A DNA stretch of 64,000 bases, taken from contig NC_134572.1 in assembly GCF_050947875.1 (NCBI RefSeq), positions 122,631,105 to 122,695,104 on the forward strand. Direction: 5' to 3'. The stretch's first letter is position 1; the number at the start of each line of letters is the position of its first letter. The notes under the pieces were generated by a model, which was given only the letters and a program-made list of their open reading frames with translations, was not told where the DNA came from and did no database searches. Made by a program: the position numbers and the translations under genes. Of the stretch, positions 55,346 through 64,000 are shown piece after piece. This stretch comes from Dermacentor variabilis (taxonomy: Eukaryota > Arthropoda > Arachnida > Ixodida > Ixodidae).

Positions 55346-56665
55346 TAGCGTAATTGTCGGACATTTTTTTTTATTGATAGCTCGATGCGCATCATTGCAC
55401 ACGCCTTAGCGGCTACATCGTTGATGGTCGAAGGCGTTATTGTGCGGGGCCACGAAAAAGGCCCAAATGGACGATGTCGTAAATATTTACGCACCATAGT
55501 TTTTTACGCCGTGTCGATGGAAGGAGCTTTAATGAGTAAGCATTCTTTGCCGAGTATTTTACTCCAATAAAATCCGTCCCTCTATTGACGCGTTATAGCT
55601 GGAAAATAAATCAATTATTGGTAAAGTTAAAATGTGTAACCGTTATAATAGGGTAATGGTGGATGACAGGTAGCATTATAAAAGAAAAAATTCATGACGT
55701 GGCCGTCACCGCGTCAAGGCTGTAACAAAAAGAAGATTGCAATCCCGTGATTGTATGGGAAATTGAATTCTGCGTGCAACACTATGATATGGCTTAGCAG
55801 GATAGGCCCGAGAAGCAACAAAAATGCTACAAAAAGTCGGAGAATTGTCTAGTAATCGGGAGCATTTTCTTTTTTCTTTTTTTTTTGCTCCAGAAAAGCG
55901 ACGGATGGGCATGCATAAGCTAGCTAAACAAGTAAGCGAAAAAGTAGCATCCGAGTCATAGAATGCTTATGCATTAGTCGACAATTCTCAGAATTTCTAA
56001 GGCATTTTTTCTTCTCCGCCGCCGTTTGATTTCCATTCCTCACCTTAAGTGTGCACGTGCGTAGTCAGCCACTCACACACGGCGGTTACTTTCGCTTTCG
56101 TCGCGCATGATCTTCCGGCTTGTTGTTACAGCAAAAACTGATGTCCATCGGGTTCCTAGTCTCTCCGAGCGTCACCACGAGATTCTCGCCCGTCTCTCGC
56201 TCACATGGGTGCAAATACAGGCGGGAGCTGACAATACAATCGATGCCGCCGCATACGGACGCTGTCGCCAGTCTCGCGTTTCCTTTCGGGAGGCCCACAA
56301 ATGGTGATTGTCCCTCTTGGGCAATCGGACAAAGTTTTGCTGCCAGTTTCTCATTCGTTCAATTTTTTTTTTCTGACATTCACACAAGCAGCGAGTTTTT
56401 CTTGCGTGCGCTAGAATGCACACTTCACTTGCGCTGTACTCGTGCGCAGGCTTCTCTGCTTCAATGCGAGTCGAGCAGCCATCCCTCCGTCTGCGAAACA
56501 TTCGTTGCGTATATCTACTTTATATTCGTTTCCTGTTTCTGATGCAAGCCCATCGATGTTCCTAAATAAATTACGCATATATAGCTACACAAAAAAAGAT
56601 GTCTTCAGCGTACAACGTGCAGAAAGTGAGCGAAAAGTTTTGGTCTCATGGTGACCTTTAACAAC
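55346..56665. other. Spacer
   Basis: No gene recognised. 56120-56542 plus is a 140-codon frame without family resemblance. Confidence 0.3.
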
Positions 56666-59600
56666 ATGTATAGGGTGTCTTCCTTTTTTTTAAGGTTGCC
56701 TAAAGTTCTTAATATTTTAAAGTTGCCTATGGCAGATAGCACAATTCTAACCATTCAGATAAATTACTCGGTAAGGTGGCTATTATTTGTACTAAAATAA
56801 ATATGCTTAGCTTAATAACTACCACAATTACACTAACTACCTTTCTAATCAATTGCTTTACGGCACGTATTTTGATCTACAAATTGTATCGAGTGAGTTT
56901 GCACGGAAGGTCGACTTGGAACGAATTCTGAGGATAGCATCGGTTCCTAGGTACGCGCCGTCAAACTTGTGGCAAAAATACACTGTTGTTTCACTTACTC
57001 GTTTAGGAAAACGCAGTTTTACGCAGTGAAGCACTATATTGACTGGACCGCCTATGCATTTTGTCGGACCCTATTAAAAATATTATCTCGAAACTGGCGT
57101 AGTTCAGTTCTGAGAACTCGTCACAAGTGCATACGCCTTGACAACCCAAGGACTAAAACTCGCAAGCTTAAACATGTTCTTTAGAGTAATTAATTAAACG
57201 GGTATGTATGGTATTGATGTTCATTCTTCAATTAAACATTCCACCTTTTTACGCAAGTAATGACCACCTCATCAGCTAGTTTAGCTCAATTGTTAGAATT
57301 GTGCTATATCTGTCATCGGCAATTTTTTAAAAGTTGGGTGCAGTTTTCTCATCGTAAGGTATTTATTCCAAACTCACAAAATCCGGCAACGTAGGACGCA
57401 GTGAGGCTGAAGGGCTTTCGAATGGAGAACAGTGCCCTTTTAGTAAAAAGAAGTGCGTCTCACGGTCACGTTCCCGTGAGCCAGTCAAAGAGTAAAGCGT
57501 GTGAGACATTGTCATGTGCTGCCTCAACTCAACTCCCCCCCACATCCCACCCCACCCCGCTCCCCAGAAAAGAAGCAAACAGCATAGTAGGGAGAGCTAT
57601 TCTATCCTGGTGGTTTCTGCACACTCGGACCTCAAGCTGGGAGTTAGGGCGAGAGCCACTCTACAGTTCACGAAGCAAGCGTTTTGACTCGATGCAGCTG
57701 CTGCGCACCTTGTTGGAACTCCGCTTCGATGGGAAAACTTGCCTCGTCGGTCACAGCAGTGTACTGTCGGCGGTAGGTTTACACTGGGTTTACACTGCGG
57801 CTACATGCTCTCTTTAACCCGTTGTTCGTGGCGCTTGGGCTGCATTTTGAGTGGCCGCGAGTTAACTGTTTGGGAAACGGCGATATTTGGGCTTCAGTGC
57901 CGATTTGCAGGAATTGTCCCACGCAGGAATAACTTTTGTGTCGTTCTTGAAAATTAGTCACAGCGCCGATAGCGATCAATTCTTGACCCCGATTTCTAGT
58001 AAATGATCAAAAGACACACTTGAACGCCACCGTGGTTCTATAGTTACATCGCTCTGCCAATGCACGCGAGCTCATGAATATGACTCTCGGCCACTGCGAC
58101 AGCCCTTCCATGCATGGGAACGCGATGCAGACACACTCGTGCGCTTAGAAGCAGTTGCACTTAAAGAGAGAAGATATTGTGAAATCCATTCTACAGCTTA
58201 CCACTACAGCGTCTCTCATGACCCACTAAGCAGCTTTGGGGCTTTGAAACTCAATATTTACATAGGACATGCCCACTGACGGCACAGACGTAGGTTGTCG
58301 ACTGAATATTCAGGATCTGAACCCGTGCCAGCTCGCAGCACGCAGACGCATTGTGTGACGTAGCGGCAAGACCGTATCTTCCCAGTGACGTTTTATTGCA
58401 CCTCGTCTGACCTATAGCTTCATGTGCCCCCGAGGCAGATTCTTATCATTCTGGCCCACTGCGTTTTCGTCCCACTTGTGCGAAAAGGGCTCCTTTCTCC
58501 TTCTCATTATCACTCTACACTTCACAATAACATCTCTCATTTTCGCTTGGTGAAAAGTTGAAAGCCAGCAGTGCCATTCGGCCACTGGGAAGCTCTGAAG
58601 CGAACACAGCGACAAAAGTGCAAACGCTGAGCTGTGACACTTTTGTGCAACGGTTGCGAAGACCATAAACCAGAAAATAAGGTCCTTGTCAGCGTGTGTA
58701 TCCTTTTTTCCAGGAAAACGTGGCCGCGACCCCTCATGACATTATTGCGACTGTTTGGTTTGCTGTGCAGTAAGGTGGCTACGTTGTTGTCTCTTAAACT
58801 TAGCGTACTTATATCTCTCTCATTTAATTTCTGTAACGCTCGTGAGCTCTTCTTTCTTTTGCTAGCATTGCTTTCTTTTGCGGCGTACCCACTGTAAAGG
58901 CAGCAGTCTTCGACTTATTTTCCGCTCCTCTTTTTATAAAGATGTCGAGTAGCGTCATGAGTACGTCCCTGCTCATACGGTTTATGTGTACATTCGATTC
59001 ATACTTAAAAGAAGAAAATATTTTGAAAGGACTGAAGTCGGTCTGTATTTGCTGCGTTTGCCCCAGCGCTCCGAATTTTATTTTCCGCTATCAAAGAAAT
59101 TATTTCGTACTAAACTTGAGCTAGCAGCAGGTTGATTTCCTGGTTCTGTCACTTTCTTTATTTGCCCAGCAGCTCTTCTCCGTTCATGAGGTAGTATCTT
59201 TTTGAAGACACATAGCCCCAAGCCAATAAGGGTCCTAGCCTTAAGATGAAAAACAATAACTGATTTTCAAACGGAACTGCTTGTTTTTGTTTAGCCGAGG
59301 TTCGCAGGCCACTATGCTCCAAGTTTTTTATATACGAAGTGAGAAGGAATGACTGTGTTTTTAATGATGGCATCTCCTGTAGTTTAAACCGTTTTCTTTC
59401 TTCTTTGGCGTTGCGCGGCGCAAGACACATATATGCTGATTTTCTCGTATAGAGTATTTGATACCATATAACCATAGAAGACACCACTGCGTGTAAACGC
59501 AAATATCTTCAAGCTACGCGTACAATGTTTAACTAATTTAAGAACAGCAGTATTGGGAACATGTCAACAAACGTACGCACAAAGGAGGCACGCAATGTAT

Positions 59601-59850
59601 CTTGTCAGAAGTTATAGAAGTATAACGTTACGCCCTTAGATAGTTGCCCTTGTTAACCACCAGTTTTCCTACTGCCCATAGATGCGTCACAAAGTGCATC
59701 GTTTCCAAAAGAAAGCAAGCAAAAAAAAAAAAAAGGAGGCAGGAACACGAAGTCTAGCCGTCGTTTCTTGAAGGCGTAATAGGTAGTCAGTGGAGCGAGC
59801 CAGCGAGGCAAGACGAAATACTAAAGGGTGTCATGAAACACTTACCTAAA

Positions 59851-59852
<2 letters not shown>
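56666..59852. other. Long spacer with one possible transposon terminus
   Basis: tatagggtgtcttccttttt at about 56669 resembles the cagggtgtccc end of the element at 1268, but no matching second end was found. The rest, including a 138-codon frame (57401-57817), shows no domain. Confidence 0.3.

Positions 59853-59914
<62 letters not shown>
59853..59914. repeat. (TA)n microsatellite
   Basis: About 30 uninterrupted TA units. Confidence 0.95.
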
Positions 59915-59917
<3 letters not shown>

Positions 59918-61149
59918 GTCAATTTCAAGATTGGGCATTTAAAAAATTCGTGCGCTTTAATGTGTGCTTATTGCCTTGTTTTCTCGCTGATAACGCACAG
60001 ACACGATCGATTCGTATGTCCAATCTTCGGCTTCAGTACGCGGGCTTTTTGATGCAAAAGCGTCAAATGGCTCATTGGGCGACAAAGATGGCGGCATCTG
60101 TAGCAGAGCAACGACAACGCTCGTGACGCTGGCTCGCGCTTGCTGGCTCGGGTCTTGACGGACCGGAACACGCGAAACGGAACACCTGCTGCAGCGATAG
60201 CTCGCGAGGTGTGCCCCCGCAGCAATTTAAGCGCAGAACTCAACAACATACCCCACAACAAAACTCGATAATATTATTCCTAGCGCAGAATTCGAAGGAC
60301 TCCTCAGCGGCGTTCAATTGGACATTAATGCTTTCGCATTCACGACTCATAAGAAGTGCTTAGGTGTCCATGGAATATTTAATTTATTTCTAACATATTT
60401 TTCGACACTACCTCAACTTCAACGTGAAATATCAAGGCAGATAATCTTGCTCTCTTCGTTTAAGTTCAAACGTGCGATCCTCAACTAGAAAAATACAAAG
60501 TTGAATACTTTTTATCCTGTAAACGATGGTGAGACGGGAGGAAAACGAGAACAAGAGCACTATAACGTGAAGCTGTTCCAAACTTTTCTATTATAATTAT
60601 ACAATCAACCCTCAACGATTAGCAAAAAAATTGTTGAACCACCGCCACCTCGCCTGTCTGTCACATGACGTCATGAAACCTGTGATAGCTACACATCTGG
60701 TACAGTGTGTACACACTGATTATGCAAGGTTAGGCCGAGCAAAAGAAAAATAATTGCTTCCGATTTAGCGCCTTTTCGCCATTAGCTCTCTTCTATTGGC
60801 CAAATGTTTTCGGGCTGCGCCCACTTCGCCTCTCTGTCACTCTATGTCACAAAATCGCTAAAACTCAGCACGTCAAAGTTGCATGTACACGTTAAAGATA
60901 AATCAATATGCCGAACAAAACTGATTTTTTTTACGGAATAGTGGGCGAGTGCCCCGTTCCGAAAGGAATAGAAGATGACCTCCCGCAGATCACTCAGGCA
61001 CTGGATTCTCGGAGCTGCCGAGGGGAATGAATTTATTTCGGTATAATAAACATTTTTGCGTGGCAGTATAACGCTATCTGCCACATCTAACTGCCAATTA
61101 TTCCTTACTAAAGATCCGTATTAGCGGCATTCTTTACCTTCCGTTGCAC
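59915..61149. other. Spacer
   Basis: No gene recognised. aagatggcggc (60085-60095) matches a YY1-type motif, with a 13-codon frame behind it. Confidence 0.3.
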
Positions 61150-61690
61150 GCCGTCGCGATTTTTGACAAGCCATCGCAAGCTAAGTACGCTCGTACGTCC
61201 GAAACTTGAATGCGCATCCCCCATCTGGTCACCACATTAAACTTGCCTTATCAATGCATTTGAGAAAATTCAGAATTTTTGCGGCAAGTTTCATTCATTC
61301 TTCGTATTCTTACAACACTAGCGCATCACTACTAAAAGCACACTCCGCCTTAAATACGCTATCATCCCGGCGTCGCATTGATTCGTTAATCCTCTTTCAT
61401 AAGTTCTATTCTAGTTCGCTCCATCATGCACCATATGTGTTGGCCCCATCCCCTCGCCATTCTCTGCGTAGAGGGCCTTCCTTGCAAGTAACCCGTCCAC
61501 GCAGCCGTACTGCATCCTTCTTTTGCCGATCATCGACCGACTGGAACGGCCTGCCCCCTCACATATTCGAAATCACCTGTCCATCGACGTTTGCTGATAA
61601 GCCTAATACTAATATTCTTCATTGAACTCGTGGAGCCACTAATTAGAATAAACAACATTTGCAAACCTCACCACTTATGTAATACCCCAA
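61150..61690 (+). pseudogene. 3' end of a CR1/Jockey-like LINE
   Basis: The plus-strand peptide TLVRPKLECASPIW (61170-61220, shifted frame) and then HSALNTLSSRRRIDSLILFHKF and SSTDWNGLPPHIF match the C-terminal end of the LINE at 3448-11328 (LSSRRKSSRLSLFHKV and TSTDWNRLPASI). The main frame runs to a stop near 61625, followed by a short 3' UTR. RT core and endonuclease are missing. A 5'-truncated copy with one frameshift near its start. Confidence 0.78.
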
Positions 61691-62121
61691 TTGAGGGTTC
61701 TTTAAGGAAATAAGGAAGAGGAAGCGGACCAATCGTAGACACCGGCGTCACCCTTCTCATCCGGTTATCTATTTTCACCGCACTGGCTCTGCCCCATCGA
61801 AACACTCTCCGCTTGAGCGTGCTCCACGCCTCTTGTCAACCAATGTTATCCGCCTTAAAAGGAAACAGAAATCACTTCCTATAATCCAGGAAAGCGTTTG
61901 AGTGGGCTATTCAAACAACAATGCAGCTTACCGCCCGACGCTTGCGTCGGTGGTTACGCCCGTTTGACGTCAGGAAACCGGAATAAAAAGAGATTGGAAT
62001 TGTTTCACGTTATAAGGCCCCAAGACCGATGCCACTCTCTCATTCTGTCTGCCTGTCTGTGGGCCAGCGTGCGTGCTTATGTTTGTGCGCTTTTGTGTGG
62101 TGTGCGCATGTGCGTGTGTGG
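61691..62121. other. Spacer leading into a microsatellite
   Basis: Nothing recognised until the GTGA/GT array. Confidence 0.3.
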
Positions 62122-62402
<281 letters not shown>

Positions 62403-63230
62403 TGCGTGCGCGTGTGCGTGTTATGTACACCACCATCCTCGTCGTTTCTCATGTGTTCGTTTTATATAAATCATCGGGTCTCCACCTCGGCCCAGGGCCT
62501 CAGTCGTGATTTCCGCAAGCAGGTCTCTACAAACCTTGAGCCAAGCAAAAAGTCAGAGTATTTGGTGGAACTAGCGCTTCCATAAATGTCGCTTACGGGC
62601 TCTGTCAAAATCGAACAGTAATTACTTAAAGGGAGTTCCGTAGTTTATGTTTACATCCGTGGGTGCTCGATTTTTATTTGTGCAGGAAAGCTGCATTATG
62701 AAATTTCTACTAAGTATAAATGAGTAGCGACTGCCCCACGTCAATGGTAATGGAACTATGCATGGCCGAATCGAAATAAGGAGTAGCAAGACTAAGAACA
62801 TGAGGCCAGACATGTGATATGTTGATGTTCTCAGCGTTGCGAGGAACTTTCTTTCACGTCCCTAATTTTTCTCACGGGTGTCGAACATTTGTTTTACTTC
62901 GCTTGCATTCATGCGTTTTTGGAAATCGTACAGCTTGCGAGGCGTTTCATGCAGAACTGTGCAGCACGTAGCAAAAACCTTGATGGTAAATTTACACATG
63001 TTGTAATGGAAACACGCTGTGCATGATTCATGTGCATGATCCTATGATTAATGGTTTCGTTTCACTAGCTGCCGAATGTTTTCTGCGGGTGCTATCGCTT
63101 ACAGAAGGCATATGGCCAGATATATTGATCTGTTCCCCTTCAGGAATCTGCTTAACTTCACCACAACATACAAGCGTAATCTATTGTGCGCCATTTTTAA
63201 ACAAATTGCACACACACACGCGCACACATC

Positions 63231-63232
<2 letters not shown>
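62403..63232. other. Spacer
   Basis: Nothing recognised. Confidence 0.3.

Positions 63233-63304
<72 letters not shown>
63233..63304. repeat. (TA)n microsatellite
   Basis: About 35 TA units. Confidence 0.95.
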
Positions 63305-63305
<1 letters not shown>

Positions 63306-64000
63306 CTTTCTGGGCTTGAATCGATATCTGCAGAAGGCGTTGACGTTCGTCTGCTTGACTGCTGCAAATTACCTTAGTGCTTGCTTTTACGGTCAAACAA
63401 CTGTATGGTATATTTAACCACATTTTGTTTTACTGGAAATAGCGAACCTATAGACAGTTTGTATAACGTAAAGCTCTTGCGTTATCGTTAGCGTGCGACA
63501 CAGCGCTAACACTAGGAAGGGCTGCACTACGCGGAAAAATGTTGTCTTTAGAATAGTTGAAAGGAGCAACAAGCTAACGCTAACACAAACAGATACGGCA
63601 CCATATAAGACACAAAAATGTAGTATAGGGTTGGCGCCATCTGGACGGGGCTACAGCAAAAACGAGCAAACATGAGCAACCTCTCTCGTTAGGCCTAATA
63701 CGTAGCTAATCGAGAGTGTATGTCGAACACAACGCGCATTTGTAACCTGTACGACGTTGTCGAAGTAGCATCACACGAATCTAAACAAATATGAGGATTA
63801 GCGGGGAACGAAACAGCCGAACAGCGCAGGCCGACGGCTCGATAGATCCGAATCGGGCAGTTATCACTTTGGCTGGTGCCGTCATGTTGCCATAAGTAAG
63901 GCTCCCATCGCGTGCTTCAGCGTTCTACGCTAATCCTTAAAATAGCGCATGTATACGTAAAAGATCCAGCACCGTTTACGTAAAACGCATGCGCAGTATA
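63305..64000. other. Spacer to the window end
   Basis: No gene recognised. acgcatgcgcag (63985-63996) is close to the NRF-1-like palindrome seen elsewhere. Confidence 0.3.

Noticed and set aside
56666..57190. Full DNA transposon starting at tatagggtgtc
   Set aside because: Only one possible terminus was found; no second TIR or transposase.
57270..57345. A-box-like tagtttagctcaattgttag
   Set aside because: No B box at the expected distance and no cloverleaf.

Overview
The window looks like nuclear DNA of an animal with a repeat-rich genome, most probably a hard (ixodid) tick. That call rests on the mix seen here: several clades of non-LTR retrotransposons, tRNA-derived SINEs with A/B boxes, TA-flanked palindromic MITEs, Ty3/gypsy relics, long (TA)n and (GT)n arrays, and dispersed repeats whose ends resemble repeats I associate with ticks. 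The tick assignment is inference from memory, not from a search. I find no host protein gene, rRNA gene, functional tRNA gene, CRISPR array or operon that I can defend. Nearly every long reading frame is a transposon protein or its remnant.

Layout. 0-3.4 kb: end of one LINE, a decayed minus-strand relic of a CR1/Jockey-like LINE, a foldback element carrying a 141-bp hairpin insertion, a (TA)n(GT)n array and a SINE. 3.45-11.5 kb: a plus-strand CR1/Jockey-like LINE whose ORF is split by a complete minus-strand I-like LINE (about 5058-11016). The insertion is flanked by a 14-bp target duplication and has intact ORF1 and ORF2; removing it rejoins the host LINE frame exactly. 11.5-17.4 kb: SINE-like copies and sparse anonymous DNA. 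17.4-19.5 kb: a TA-flanked MITE against a decayed minus-strand gypsy gag-protease-RT. 23.4-26.1 kb: RTE tail, dispersed repeat family A, a LINE tail, a G-poor CTAA-rich tract and a 17-bp-TIR element. 28.6-29.3 kb: LINE relic. 30.5-31.9 kb: GC-rich repeat plus a second CTAA-rich tract. 33.0-33.5 kb: endonuclease-domain relic. 36.5 kb: MITE. 37.9-40.15 kb: plus-strand gypsy relic. 40.2-42.6 kb: minus-strand RT/RNase H LINE. 44.0-46.0 kb: family A copy and a 78-bp minisatellite. 46.0-51.8 kb: near-complete minus-strand Tx1/L1-like LINE, interrupted by a 484-bp family A insertion and one frameshift. 52.2-55.4 kb: family A, a NRF-1-motif MITE, another MITE and a repeat block. 59.9-63.3 kb: microsatellites and a CR1-like tail.

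How the parts work together: the autonomous LINEs (I-like, CR1-like, Tx1-like, RTE, others) encode endonuclease and reverse transcriptase. The SINEs and short repeats encode nothing and would depend on such enzymes or on transposases not present here. The nesting gives relative ages: the CR1-like LINE predates the I-like LINE inside it, and the Tx1-like LINE predates the family A insertion inside it.
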